Source: Streptomyces sp. NBC_00094 (GTDB taxonomy: Bacteria; Actinomycetota; Actinomycetes; Streptomycetales; Streptomycetaceae). Taken from it: a stretch of 64,000 nucleotides of DNA. How positions within the stretch are numbered: the first letter of the stretch is position 1; the number at the start of each line of letters is the position of its first letter. The stretch lies in NCBI RefSeq assembly GCF_026343125.1, contig NZ_JAPEMB010000001.1, positions 496,001 through 560,000 of the forward strand, written 5' to 3'. The translations under genes and the position numbers were made by a program. Below, in pieces: positions 1 through 8,949 of this stretch. The notes under the pieces are model-generated. The model did no database searches, had not been told where the DNA came from, and worked only from the letters and a program-made list of their open reading frames with translations.

Positions 1-876
1 CGCGGCTGGGTGCGTGCGTGGAACGGCCCATTGGTCGCCACCCTGCACAACTACCGTCCCCTGTGTGCCGGCGCGACCCTGTACCGCGCCGGCGCCCCTT
101 GCACCAGTTGCCTCGACGGTGACCGCTGGGCGGGTGTCCGGCACGGCTGCTACCGCGACTCCCGGCTCGCCACCGCACCTCTGGCCTGGGCCAACAGGAG
201 GGGGGCGACGGGCGATCCGCTGCTTCGCCGCGCCGACCGACTGGTCGTGCTCTCCGAACTCAGTCGCAGGATGTACCTCCAGGCAGGGATCGCCGCCGAC
301 CGCATCGCGATGATCCCCAATTTCGTCGACGAGCCCGACCTCGGCACTGACGGTGCATCAGACGGGCGATGGGTCTTCGCCGGTCGACTCAGCGCGGAGA
401 AGGGCGCCCTGGACCTGCTCCGTCGCTGGCCGGAGTCCGAGCCGCTGGACATCATCGGCGACGGCGAACTCCTCGACCGGGCCCGGGCCACGGCACCCTC
501 GTCGGTGCGGTTCCTCGGCCGACTGGACCGCGCGGAGCTGCGCCGACGGCTGCCTTCGTACCTCGGCCTCGTCTTCCCCAGCCGCTGCCTGGAGGGCGCC
601 CCTCTGGTGCAGGTCGAGGCGCTGGCTGCCGGGCTGCCCATCCTCGCCTTCGACGGTTCGTCGGTCGCCGAGTCCGTTCGATCCCTCGGGACCGGTGCGG
701 CCGTCGGCTGGGAGGAACCGCTGCCACCCGTCCTGGCCGACGCAGCCGAACGGTTCCCCGCCCTGCGTGCGCACTGCCGCCGTGTCTTCGACACGTACTT
801 CACCGAACACGCCTGGCTCCGGCAGGTCGAGCGGCTCTATCACGACGCGCTGGGTGTCAGCCCGCTCGTCCGGTGA
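1..876 (+). CDS. Glycosyltransferase family 4 (5' end outside window)
   Basis: The frame is open from the window edge, so the true start lies upstream; the GTG at 10 is internal or accidental. The visible 291 codons cover the end of the N-terminal Rossmann domain and the whole C-terminal GT-B donor-binding domain: a hinge around NFVDEP, a VFAGRLSAEKG strand-loop that starts the GT4 C-domain, and a donor-site stretch EGAPLVQVEALAAG of the E-x7-E type. GT4 enzymes are retaining transferases that use nucleotide sugars at the cytoplasmic membrane face. The 3' end overlaps the convergent flippase gene by 20 bp. The setting implies assembly of a lipid-linked repeat unit. The sugar specificity cannot be read from the sequence. 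Confidence 0.85.
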   Translation, partial: RGWVRAWNGPLVATLHNYRPLCAGATLYRAGAPCTSCLDGDRWAGVRHGCYRDSRLATAPLAWANRRGATGDPLLRRADRLVVLSELSRRMYLQAGIAADRIAMIPNFVDEPDLGTDGASDGRWVFAGRLSAEKGALDLLRRWPESEPLDIIGDGELLDRARATAPSSVRFLGRLDRAELRRRLPSYLGLVFPSRCLEGAPLVQVEALAAGLPILAFDGSSVAESVRSLGTGAAVGWEEPLPPVLADAAERFPALRAHCRRVFDTYFTEHAWLRQVERLYHDALGVSPLVR

Positions 877-2335
877 TCAGTCCGCGGGAGACGGCCGCCG
901 CGTACAACGGGAGCCTGCGGCGCAGCACGACGCACACCAAAGCCACCGGAACCATGCCCAGCAGACCATGCGCGACCCGGGCCAGCGGCCCGTTGCCGTA
1001 GCCCGCCGCCAGATACCCGCTGCCGTACAGCGCGGCGCCGACGGCCGCATGGACGGCATACGGCCGGACGATCGCCGACATATGGCACAGCCCTGTCCGG
1101 TGCCAGCGGACGAGTTGCTCCAGATGCCCGACGCCGGCCGCGACGGACGCCGCCACGGCGACGAGCGCCATGCCCTGGCCGGCCACCACCGCCAGCCCCA
1201 CGAAGACCACCGTGGCCGCCAGTACGAGCAGTTGGGTCTGCAGCAAGCTGCCCATCTCCCTGCGGATCTCGTCCGCGGCATAGCTGACCTGGCAGAGCAG
1301 AACAAGCGGGGCGCCTGCCGCCAGGACCGGCACCAGCGCACCCGCCGCTTCCCATCCGGGCCCGAGCAGGAGGGCCAGCGCGGCCGGGCCCACCCCCGCC
1401 AGCACGCCGAAAGTGGCGAACGCGACCGCAGAGGTCGCGCTGAGCACATCGGGCAGCACCGTGCCGAGCCTCCGTCCTCCTCCGTTGATGCGGGCCAGTG
1501 AGGGCATGACAGCACGCCTCAGGCTCTGGCACAGCACCGCGACCGGCAGGCCCACCGCGAGCGTCGTGCGGGAGAACTGACCCGCTGCGGCCGGTCCGAG
1601 GAACCGGGTGACGGCCAACAGGGTGACATCAGCCGCCGTCATCTGGATCATTCCGTAGCCGGCGAAGGCTCCGGAGATGCGGAGCATCTCGCGAGGCGGC
1701 ACGTGGGGACCGTCCGCGAGCGGCAGGCGTGCCAGCCACACCGCGGCCACCGCGAGCGTCACCGAGGGGGTCATCACCTGGGCGACCACCAGTCCGTACG
1801 GACTCCAGCCGAGACCCAGCAGGCCGGCGCCGACCACCATGCCGGCGAACTGGGCCACGGTCTCGGTGACAGCACAGAACCGCGCCTGATCCAGGCGGCG
1901 CAGCGCCGCGACGGCCACCTGCGAGGCCGGCTGGGTGAGGAAGTACACGCCGTAGAGCTGCACCATCGGAGCAACCTCCGGTAGCCCCCACACGGCGGCC
2001 GCCAGCGGCGCCACCGCCTGGCTCACAGCACAGCAGAGCACACCGCTCAACATGGAGACGCGGTACGCGCACCGGACGGTCTGCCGGGTCAGCTCCTCGG
2101 CACGCAGCAGATAGGTGGCAAGTCCCGCTCCGGCGACGTACCCGAGCACGGTGGTGGCCGCGGCGGCTGCGGCGAAGGCACCGAAGCTCTCGGGAAGAAC
2201 CACGCGAGCGGTGTAGGCGGTGTAGCAGAGCTGGAGCACCGTGGCGGCGATCGCCGAGGCGTAGTTCCAGCCCAGGGCGACCAGTGTGGTGCGCGCCTCG
2301 GGTGCTGCGGTGTCTTTGGACAAGGGCTCCCCCAT
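857..2335 (-). CDS. Wzx-type oligosaccharide flippase
   Basis: A very hydrophobic protein of about 492 residues with a dozen or more Ala/Val/Leu-rich helices. Its N-terminal segment (WNYASAIAATVLQLCYTAYT) is typical of the polysaccharide/MATE-like flippase superfamily that moves undecaprenyl-linked repeat units across the membrane. The ATG at 2335 (MGEPLSKDT) was chosen because the 25 codons before it, back to a GTG at 2410, look unstructured. No good ribosome site precedes either start, so the start is uncertain. The gene converges on and overlaps the upstream glycosyltransferase and faces the polymerase/kinase ORF divergently. Confidence 0.82.
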   Translation of the reverse strand: MGEPLSKDTAAPEARTTLVALGWNYASAIAATVLQLCYTAYTARVVLPESFGAFAAAAAATTVLGYVAGAGLATYLLRAEELTRQTVRCAYRVSMLSGVLCCAVSQAVAPLAAAVWGLPEVAPMVQLYGVYFLTQPASQVAVAALRRLDQARFCAVTETVAQFAGMVVGAGLLGLGWSPYGLVVAQVMTPSVTLAVAAVWLARLPLADGPHVPPREMLRISGAFAGYGMIQMTAADVTLLAVTRFLGPAAAGQFSRTTLAVGLPVAVLCQSLRRAVMPSLARINGGGRRLGTVLPDVLSATSAVAFATFGVLAGVGPAALALLLGPGWEAAGALVPVLAAGAPLVLLCQVSYAADEIRREMGSLLQTQLLVLAATVVFVGLAVVAGQGMALVAVAASVAAGVGHLEQLVRWHRTGLCHMSAIVRPYAVHAAVGAALYGSGYLAAGYGNGPLARVAHGLLGMVPVALVCVVLRRRLPLYAAAVSRGLITGRAG

Positions 2336-2426
2336 GTCTCGGTGCGTGCCGCGGGCGGTGCGGACCGCGGAAACCGTCAGGGCGAAGGGCGACAGGTGGC
2401 GGGGCGGCACGAACAGACGGTCCCGG

Positions 2427-2530
2427 GTCCCCTGTGTAGTCGGAATCCTCCGTCAGCAGCGGGCGCTCTCCCACGAACGACATCCCATGACGCACGACAT
2501 TCTCGAGTTGGTGCCGTACCTCGTTCGTGG
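2427..2530 (-). pseudogene. Relic of a second initiating sugar transferase
   Basis: On the minus strand about 33 codons read NEVRHQLENVV, then GMSFVGERPLL, then SDYTGD. This follows the most conserved stretch of the polyisoprenyl-phosphate sugar-1-phosphate transferase at 10139-10729 (PQLVNVLRGEMSLVGPRPLL, SGYTGD). Neither the start of the gene nor the GLTGLWQV region beyond can be found, so only a fragment remains. The DNA has diverged clearly from the intact copy, so this is an older or foreign paralogue and not a recent duplication. Confidence 0.7.
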
Positions 2531-2533
2531 GAG
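2468..2533. repeat. 13-bp perfect inverted repeat in the flippase/polymerase intergenic region
   Basis: Arms CTCCCACGAACGA (2468-2480) and TCGTTCGTGGGAG (2521-2533) are perfect complements separated by 40 nt. They lie inside the sugar-transferase relic and upstream of the divergent flippase and polymerase genes. The repeat could be a regulator site or a scar of recombination. It is not followed by a U-tract. Confidence 0.6.
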
Positions 2534-2645
2534 GAGACGCACCGTCACCGAGCGGCATCCGGGCAGCACATCAGCTGCCACCAGGACAGACGTACGCAGC
2601 AGACACGCCCGAAGGCACCCTTCTACTGACCGGACCATCGGTAAC

Positions 2646-5303
2646 ATGCCCGTTATGTCACGAGCTGTTGCGACGCGATCGGTAGTGGACGAGCGACCGC
2701 GCTTGCCCCTGATCGCCATGGCGGCTTTCTGGACTCTCGTGGGAGGCATCCCCGCGCAGTTCGGACTGAACGGCCCTGCCACGGTACTGATCTTCTTGGC
2801 TGCCGTGATCGCGCTGCCCTACGCCACGCTACGTCGGCCCGTCACCACTCTCACCCCCCGCTCCGCCGCTCTCCGGCCAGGGGCAGGGGTACCACTGCCC
2901 CTGTGGCTCTTCGCCGGCCATGTGATCGCCTCCGAGATCCATCAGCGGACCTCGGCCGGGGCCCAGAACACCTTGGTGTACTTGTCCTTCGTCGCCGTGG
3001 TCGCTCTGGCCTCCGCGTGGACCTCGGAGGAGTCGCCTCTGCTGCTCCTGCGCTGGCTGCGCGCCGCGGCCGTGGTGGCCGCCATCGGCTATCTGGTGAC
3101 GGTGGTTCTGGTCGGGCCGGGGAACGGCGTCCTCTATCCCGGGCGTCTGTTCGGTGAGGTCATCTGGATCGGGATGGTCGCCGCCGTGCCGCTGGCGGAG
3201 CGTTCGCGCTGGGGTTGGCTCGCGCCGTGCCTGCTGGTGATCGCCGACATCCTGTCCCTGTCCCGGACGTCCGCCGCCGTGTGTCTGGTGCTGGTCCTCG
3301 GGGTGGTGCTCAAGGGCCGCGGTCGGGGTGAGTTCCGTCGGGCCGCCCTGCTCGCCACGGTGGTCGCAGCTGCGGCGTACGTCCTCGTGGACTGGTACCG
3401 GCCGCTGCAGGACCGCTTCACCCAGAACGACAGGCAGACCTTCGCAGGGCTGGAGATCGGCACCTCGGGCCGTTCGTGGCTCTGGGAGACCACCTGGGCC
3501 TCCATCGAGGAGGCTCCGTGGCTCGGCCACGGCATCGGCAGCGTGGAACGCGTTGTCGGCCATCCGCACAACGACTATCTGAGGCTGTGGCACGACCTCG
3601 GACTGCTCGGGCTCGTCCTGTGGACGCTGGTGATCCTCGTGATCGGCCGCGGGGTGTACCGCCGCAGACGCGCCGCGGCGAACGACGACGACTGGGCGAT
3701 CCACCAGGCCGCCCTGCTCGCCGTCGTGGGGCTGAGCCTCAATGTCGCCACCTCCAACCTGCTCGTCTACCTGTTCGTGATGATGCCGGTCGCGGTGGTC
3801 ATCGGTACCAGCATGGGTCGGTCCGGGAGCGACCTGAATCCCCGTCAAAGACACCCAAGTTCCTCACCTCCGAAGGGGTGCACGTTGGATCTGCGTGGTT
3901 TCCTCAAGGCCCTGCGACTGCGGTGGATCTCCATCACCGCTCTCGCTCTCCTCGGCCTCGGCGCCGGAATCGCCTTCACCTCGTTCTCGACTCCCCAGTA
4001 CCGCGCCACCAGTCAGATCTTCGTCTCCGCCCGAACCACGTCGGACATCACGGAGCTCAATGCGGGCAACGCGTTCTCGCAGGCCCGGGTGGAGTCCTAC
4101 GCCGACATCATCACCAGCCCCCGGATCGCCGAACTCGTCGTCAAGCGGCTCAGGCTGCCGATTGCGCCGGCCCGGCTGGCCGAGAACATCAGCGCCGAGG
4201 TCAAGCTCGGCACGGTGCTCATCGACATCACCGTCACCGACCCCAAGCCGTCGCTGGCCGCACGGATCGCCAACACCGTCGCGGACGAGGCGAGCAGGCA
4301 ACTGGTCAAGCTCGAGACACCGCTCGGGGAGGAGACCTCCCCCGTGACCATCGGCGTCACGCGCGAGGCCGAGCCGCCCACCACTCCGATCAGTCCGAGG
4401 CCCCTGCTCAACGCCTTGGTCGGACTGTTCGCAGGGCTTCTCGCCGGCGTCGGCCTCGCCGCACTGCGTGACACCCTCGACACGACCCTGCACACCGGCT
4501 CCGCGATGGCCGAGGCGACCGGACTGGCGGTATTGGGCGCCATCCCGTACGACAAGGAAGCGCCGGACAAGCCACTCGTATCCGGCCCTGCGGCCCACGG
4601 TGCCCGCGCCGAAGCCTTCCGACTGGTGCGCACCAACCTGCAGTTCGCCCAGGTCGACCACAGGCCACGGGTGATCATGGTGACCAGCCCGCTGCCGGGC
4701 GAGGGCAAGACCAACACCGCCACCAACCTCGCGCTCTCCCTGGCCGAGACGGGTGCCAGAATCTGTCTGGTCGACGCCGACCTGCGCAACCCATGTGTCG
4801 CCAAGACCTTCGGACTCGTCCAGGGCGCCGGTCTCACCAGCGTGCTCATCGGCGCGGCGACCGCCCACGACGTGCTGCAGCAGGTCGGGGAGCAGGGCCT
4901 CAACGTGCTCGCTTCGGGGCCGATTCCGCCGAACCCGGCAGAGCTGCTCGCCTCCGACCGGATGCGGCAGATCCTCAAGGACCTCGCCGAGGACTTCGAC
5001 ACCGTCGTCGTGGACAGCGCCCCCCTGCTGCCCGTCGCCGACACCGTGGGGCTCGCCCCGATCGTCGACGGAACGGTCCTCGTGGTGCGAGCCCGGCGCA
5101 CTCCGGCCGAGCGTGTGAAAGCCGCGATCGACGCCCTGCACTCGGTGAGCGCACCGGTCCTCGGCAGCGTGTTGAGCATGGCCCAGCTGACTGGCAATGG
5201 GTACGGATACGGGTATGGATACGGGGAGCTTCCCTCCGGCTCGGAGGACGCTCTCGTACCACCTCAGAAGGCGGAAGCCGACGCGATCGGAACCGCGAAG
5301 TGA
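2646..5303 (+). CDS. Wzy/O-antigen-ligase-like polymerase in one open frame with Wzc/CpsD-type BY-kinase
   Basis: One uninterrupted frame of 885 codons joins two normally separate proteins. Codons 1 to about 395 form a polytopic membrane protein with a long extracytoplasmic loop and a HPHNDYL-type motif (GHPHNDYLRLW), typical of the Wzy/WaaL O-antigen ligase family. After a polar stretch the frame runs into a polysaccharide co-polymerase/tyrosine autokinase. That part has a Wzz-type membrane segment (FLKALRLRWISI), a Walker A loop PGEGKTNTATNLA, a Walker A' LVDADLRNP, a Walker B VVVDSAPLLPVAD and a C-terminal tyrosine cluster YGYGYGYG for autophosphorylation. Start ATG 2646 or 2655; neither has a good ribosome site. 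The kinase probably also has its own TTG start at 3885. The stop overlaps the phosphatase start. Together these genes control chain polymerisation and length. Confidence 0.8.
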   Translation: MPVMSRAVATRSVVDERPRLPLIAMAAFWTLVGGIPAQFGLNGPATVLIFLAAVIALPYATLRRPVTTLTPRSAALRPGAGVPLPLWLFAGHVIASEIHQRTSAGAQNTLVYLSFVAVVALASAWTSEESPLLLLRWLRAAAVVAAIGYLVTVVLVGPGNGVLYPGRLFGEVIWIGMVAAVPLAERSRWGWLAPCLLVIADILSLSRTSAAVCLVLVLGVVLKGRGRGEFRRAALLATVVAAAAYVLVDWYRPLQDRFTQNDRQTFAGLEIGTSGRSWLWETTWASIEEAPWLGHGIGSVERVVGHPHNDYLRLWHDLGLLGLVLWTLVILVIGRGVYRRRRAAANDDDWAIHQAALLAVVGLSLNVATSNLLVYLFVMMPVAVVIGTSMGRSGSDLNPRQRHPSSSPPKGCTLDLRGFLKALRLRWISITALALLGLGAGIAFTSFSTPQYRATSQIFVSARTTSDITELNAGNAFSQARVESYADIITSPRIAELVVKRLRLPIAPARLAENISAEVKLGTVLIDITVTDPKPSLAARIANTVADEASRQLVKLETPLGEETSPVTIGVTREAEPPTTPISPRPLLNALVGLFAGLLAGVGLAALRDTLDTTLHTGSAMAEATGLAVLGAIPYDKEAPDKPLVSGPAAHGARAEAFRLVRTNLQFAQVDHRPRVIMVTSPLPGEGKTNTATNLALSLAETGARICLVDADLRNPCVAKTFGLVQGAGLTSVLIGAATAHDVLQQVGEQGLNVLASGPIPPNPAELLASDRMRQILKDLAEDFDTVVVDSAPLLPVADTVGLAPIVDGTVLVVRARRTPAERVKAAIDALHSVSAPVLGSVLSMAQLTGNGYGYGYGYGELPSGSEDALVPPQKAEADAIGTAK
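3871..3887 (+). promoter_or_regulatory. Internal ribosome site and TTG start for the BY-kinase
   Basis: GAAGGGG (3872-3878) sits 6 nt before a TTG (3885-3887) that begins LDLRGFLKAL, the expected first residues of a stand-alone Wzc/CpsD-type kinase of 472 residues. It is in the same frame as the upstream polymerase with no stop between them. A TGA at 3835-3837 in another frame is where a normal polymerase gene could end. Confidence 0.65.
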
Positions 5304-5866
5304 CCGTGTTCACGGTGCTGTTCGTCTGCACCGGCAACCTGTACCGATCGCCGATCGCCGAACGGCTGCTCCCCGTGCATCTGGGCGCGGCCGCGCGTGG
5401 GTTCCGGATCGCCAGCGCCGGAACGGCGGCGCGACCGGGGGCTCCGATGAGCCCCCGGAGCGCGGCCGTGATCGAGGACCTCGGCGGCCGGGCGGCCGGA
5501 TTCACGGCCCGACGACTGTCGGCCGAGCTGATCGACTCGGCCGACGTGGTGCTGGGGCTCGCGCGGGAGCACCGCGAGGCCGCGGTACACCTGCGGCCTG
5601 CGGCGCTGCGGCGCTGTTTCACGCTCGAGGAGTTCGTGCGCCTCACGGGTGGAGGGCGTCTCGCCGGCGGTGCCGGGGACGTGGTGGCCTGCGCTGCCGC
5701 GGCCCGCGGCAGGACCGCCCCCGTGGCACCGGAGTCGGACGACGTCGAGGACCCCGACGGCCGCCCCCCCGCCGAATTGCGCGACTGCGCCGCTCGGATC
5801 GACCGGGCGCTGCGCCAGGTGGCGGCAGCGCTCACGGCTGGTCAGGACCTGCTGCTGAGCGGTTGA
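5300..5866 (+). CDS. Low-molecular-weight protein tyrosine phosphatase (Wzb-like)
   Basis: 188 residues. The catalytic P-loop VCTGNLYRSP (C-x5-R-S) lies at the extreme N-terminus, and a late Asp-Pro (DVEDPDG) supplies the general acid, as in the LMW-PTP family. Family members dephosphorylate the C-terminal tyrosines of BY-kinases. The GTG start overlaps the kinase stop as GTGA, so the two are translationally coupled and form the usual kinase/phosphatase pair that cycles polysaccharide export. The 3' end overlaps the convergent deacetylase gene by 25 bp. Confidence 0.9.
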   Translation: MTVFTVLFVCTGNLYRSPIAERLLPVHLGAAARGFRIASAGTAARPGAPMSPRSAAVIEDLGGRAAGFTARRLSAELIDSADVVLGLAREHREAAVHLRPAALRRCFTLEEFVRLTGGGRLAGGAGDVVACAAAARGRTAPVAPESDDVEDPDGRPPAELRDCAARIDRALRQVAAALTAGQDLLLSG

Positions 5867-6846
5867 CCCACGCGCGCGACGACACGGGCAGCTCTTCGCC
5901 CGACGCGGAACAAGGCGGGGTGCAGCCCGGAAAGGATGGTCTCCAGCCGGTCCACACTGGTCCGGCTGGAGACCACGAGCCGATCGATCCGCAGCGGGTG
6001 GCGGGCCCCCGGAGCGGCAAGTCGGTGGTTGTACAGGAATCCGGAGCGATACCCGGCCTGTGAGAGGAAGCGGTGGGCCCGCTCGTCGACGTTGCCATTG
6101 GGGTACGCGAAGGAGGACGGCGGGCGTCCGAGCAGCTCCGTCAGCCGCTCGTGCGCCTCCAGTACCTCCGTGCGCACCTGATCGTCGTCACAACGGTCGA
6201 GGCAGGGGTGGGTCAGCGTGTGGTTACCGACGACGACGCCGCCCTCCTCCAAGGCACGACACTCGGCGGCGGTGAGCTGCCGCGGGCGCGGGCTGGGCAC
6301 GGTGGCCGTCGCCCGCAGCTCCGCCAGGGCGAGCTGTCGGTCACGCTCGGACAACTGCTTCAGGGTGTGCGGGGTGAACTCGGGCCGGGTGGGTGGGATC
6401 CGGTGAGTGGTGCCGCCATGCCGGACGAGGTGCTCGGCCTCGTCCCACCAGAACGGGGCGCTGGCACCCACCAGCCCCGGAATGACGAAGCAGACGGCCG
6501 GAATGCCGCGCTCCGCCAGCATCGGCAGGGCGTGCGTGTACACGCTGCGGTCACCGTCGTCGAAGGTGACGAGCACGCTGTGGGCGGGGAGCGTCCGGCC
6601 GCCGTGGGCCGCCTCCTCGACCTGCTCCAGGGACACCGGCACGAACGAGCGCTGCAGCAAGTCGAGGTGAGCCGCGAAGGTCGTCGGGTCCTCCACGCCG
6701 TGGTAGCCGAGGACGGCCAGCCGGCCCGCTGCCCGGCGGTGGAACCACGCCTGGGCCGGCGAGCGGCGCAGCATCGTGTCCGGCCCCTGCCACGAGTCGT
6801 ACCGCGCGTACCAGCCGGCGAGCCTGACCCTGACCGCCGGGTTCAC
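5842..6846 (-). CDS. Polysaccharide deacetylase (CE4/NodB fold)
   Basis: 334 residues. The CE4 motif TFDDGDRS is at residues 94-101 and the metal-binding HTLTHP at 209-214. FAYPNGN follows as the motif-3 region. These supply the Asp-His-His metal triad of peptidoglycan, chitin and exopolysaccharide N-deacetylases. No convincing signal peptide is seen, so it may act on cytoplasmic or membrane-bound intermediates or leave by another route. The GTG start overlaps the stop of the upstream methyltransferase (GTGA), so these two minus-strand genes form an operon that probably modifies the glycan. Confidence 0.88.
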   Translation of the reverse strand: MNPAVRVRLAGWYARYDSWQGPDTMLRRSPAQAWFHRRAAGRLAVLGYHGVEDPTTFAAHLDLLQRSFVPVSLEQVEEAAHGGRTLPAHSVLVTFDDGDRSVYTHALPMLAERGIPAVCFVIPGLVGASAPFWWDEAEHLVRHGGTTHRIPPTRPEFTPHTLKQLSERDRQLALAELRATATVPSPRPRQLTAAECRALEEGGVVVGNHTLTHPCLDRCDDDQVRTEVLEAHERLTELLGRPPSSFAYPNGNVDERAHRFLSQAGYRSGFLYNHRLAAPGARHPLRIDRLVVSSRTSVDRLETILSGLHPALFRVGRRAARVVARVGQPLSSRS

Positions 6847-7688
6847 GTCCGGACCAGGGCGGGGAACGACGCGCCGATGCCGACGCCCCGGTACCAGTGG
6901 TCGTGCGGCTTCTCGTTGAAGTGGAGGAACTCGCGCTGCTGCTCCTCGGCCCAGCGCGACAGCTCCTGCCAGCAGTAGGTCTTCGTCGCCACCACGACCG
7001 CACCCGGTGCCAGCAGAGGGGTCGCTGCCGCGAGTTCCGCACGCTCGTGTTCCGGTGTGTAGCCCGTGTCCACGAAGAGGAGATCGATCGGCTGGCGCCG
7101 GGCCACCGGACTCGCGAGGAACTCGAGCGAGTCACCGACCACATGCTCGATCACCCGGTCGTACGGAGGAAGAATCAGTTCGCCCGAGCGGTCGTCGATG
7201 TCGACGGTCGCCAGTCGGCCCCGGCCGTTCTTCAGCATGGCGGCCGCGATCACCGCGCTGCCCATTCCGCGATTGGTGCCGGTCTCCACCACGAACTCCG
7301 GACGGAGCGCACGGACGATGGCGTACCAGCCGATCCGCCGGCCGTATCGGACCACCCGGTCGGTGATGGCGCTCCGGCTGCCGTGGGCCAGGCCGTCGGC
7401 GATGATCCGACGCAGTTCGGCATCCTCCTGAAGCTCCGCCAGGTAGGCGCGCACGACGTCCACTCGACTGCCCGTCACCGTGCTCACGAACCAGGCCAGG
7501 TGCTCCATGTTCAGCGGTTCGAGATCGTAGGTGTAGTGAACGTACTCACGAGAACGCACCAGCCAGGAAGCCGTCTGCTTGGCGACACTGGCGTTGTGCC
7601 GAGCCACTTTCGCGAGCCGTCCCGGAAAGGCGGCGTAGTGTGCCATCGGGCTTGCTGCGATTCGGCGGGCCAGCTCATTGCTCTGCAT
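6843..7688 (-). CDS. Class I SAM-dependent methyltransferase
   Basis: 281 residues. The central part has the class I motif VVETGTNRGMG (SAM loop), an acidic residue after the next strand (LATVDIDD), and a DLLFVDTGYTPEH stretch resembling the FkbM and cephalosporin-hydroxylase/CmcI-like methyltransferases that act on sugars and small molecules. The N-terminal 130 residues are helical and of unknown role. It is cotranscribed with the deacetylase and sits divergently from the glycosyltransferase at 7771 across an 82-bp, less GC-rich intergenic region. O-methylation of a glycan residue is an inference from context. Confidence 0.8.
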   Translation of the reverse strand: MQSNELARRIAASPMAHYAAFPGRLAKVARHNASVAKQTASWLVRSREYVHYTYDLEPLNMEHLAWFVSTVTGSRVDVVRAYLAELQEDAELRRIIADGLAHGSRSAITDRVVRYGRRIGWYAIVRALRPEFVVETGTNRGMGSAVIAAAMLKNGRGRLATVDIDDRSGELILPPYDRVIEHVVGDSLEFLASPVARRQPIDLLFVDTGYTPEHERAELAAATPLLAPGAVVVATKTYCWQELSRWAEEQQREFLHFNEKPHDHWYRGVGIGASFPALVRT

Positions 7689-7770
7689 GACTACTCCTAA
7701 TGAGTCTTCTCCGACTCCACTGCCGATTCCTTGACTTGCCGTTCACTGCGTTCATGGCAATTTATCCAGC

Positions 7771-8949
7771 ATGGAAAGAAAGTCCCGATCGACACGCCAC
7801 CTCGCGGACCGCCCGCAAGTGGTTCTCCTGGTGCCGTTCCTCTCCGAGTTCCGGCGCTCCTTCTATTGCCGCCTCGAAGAGGATCTGGAAGCCCGTGGAA
7901 TCCGCCTCGTGATCGCTTACGGTGCGCCGTACAGCGGCGATCAGGAAGCGCGCCGAGACGTCATCCACATGGACGGAGCTGTACGGCTGAAACAGTGGAG
8001 CGCGTGGGTGGCGGGCCGGCCGCTGGTACACAAACGTCTGGGGGCCCTCGCCCACTCGGCGGATGTAGTGGTGGTCGACCAGTCGCTTCGGAACATGGAG
8101 CTGTATCCCCTGCTCCTACGGCAATTGACGGGTCGTGGGCCGACCATCGCGATGTGGGATCACGGTCGTACCTACACCCGCCCGCAGTCCGGGCTGGAAC
8201 AGTCCCTCAAGTACTCCCTCACCCGACGGGCCCGGTGGTTCTTCTCCTACACCGCAGGGGGAGCGCGAGCCGTCGCCGAGCACCGTTTCCCTCGCCAGCG
8301 TGTGACGGTCGTCCAGAACGCCGTCGACACCAAGGCGCTCGGCGACGCGTACCGGAGTGTGACCGAGCACCAGACCGCCGAGCTGCGCCGGAAGTACGAC
8401 CTCACGGCCGGTCGCACCGGCCTGTTCGTCGGAGCCCTCAGCTCCAGCAAGCGCATCCCGTTTCTCGTGGAGGCGGCCGAGAGGATCGCCGACCGCCTCC
8501 CCGGCTTCCGACTGCTGGTGGCGGGAACCGGTCAGGAGCAGCGGATCGTCGATGCCGCGGCGGCACGGACTCCTGTCGTGATGCCCGTCGGTCAGGCGTT
8601 CGGTGATCACAAGGCGCTGCTGGGCACGGTGTCCGACGTCATGCTGATGCCCGGCCTGGTGGGGTTGTGCGCGGTCGACTCGTTCGTCCTGGAAACACCC
8701 ATCGTCACGACTGCGTGGCCCTGGCACGCCCCGGAGTTCGAGTACCTCGAACACGGCCGCAACGCCTTCGTCGCGCCGGACGACCCGGGGCGGTACGCCG
8801 CTTCCGTGGCGGAGCTGCTCGGCAGCTCCGAGCGACTCGACGCCATGCGCCAGGAATGCCGGAGGGACGCCCGGCGGTACACCGTCGAGGAGATGAGCCG
8901 ACGGTTCGCCGACGGTCTCGTCAGCCTCCTTGAGGACAGACACAGATGA
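7771..8949 (+). CDS. Glycosyltransferase family 4
   Basis: 392 residues, close to the normal GT4 length. It starts with a GT-B N-domain strand (VVLLVPFLSEFRRSFY). The donor domain begins at GLFVGALSSSKR, with LLVAGTGQEQ and an acidic stretch near FVLETPIVTTAWPWHAPEFE in place of the usual E-x7-E. The interdomain hinge is around VVQNAVDTKAL. It opens a plus-strand operon: its stop overlaps the acyltransferase start (ATGA). No ribosome site is obvious before the ATG. It probably adds a sugar to the lipid-linked repeat. Confidence 0.85.
   Translation: MERKSRSTRHLADRPQVVLLVPFLSEFRRSFYCRLEEDLEARGIRLVIAYGAPYSGDQEARRDVIHMDGAVRLKQWSAWVAGRPLVHKRLGALAHSADVVVVDQSLRNMELYPLLLRQLTGRGPTIAMWDHGRTYTRPQSGLEQSLKYSLTRRARWFFSYTAGGARAVAEHRFPRQRVTVVQNAVDTKALGDAYRSVTEHQTAELRRKYDLTAGRTGLFVGALSSSKRIPFLVEAAERIADRLPGFRLLVAGTGQEQRIVDAAAARTPVVMPVGQAFGDHKALLGTVSDVMLMPGLVGLCAVDSFVLETPIVTTAWPWHAPEFEYLEHGRNAFVAPDDPGRYAASVAELLGSSERLDAMRQECRRDARRYTVEEMSRRFADGLVSLLEDRHR

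Noticed and set aside
2286..2645. Extension of the polymerase frame upstream to 2286
   Set aside because: The added codons overlap the flippase start and the transferase relic and have no membrane or domain character; ATG at 2646 or 2655 fits better.
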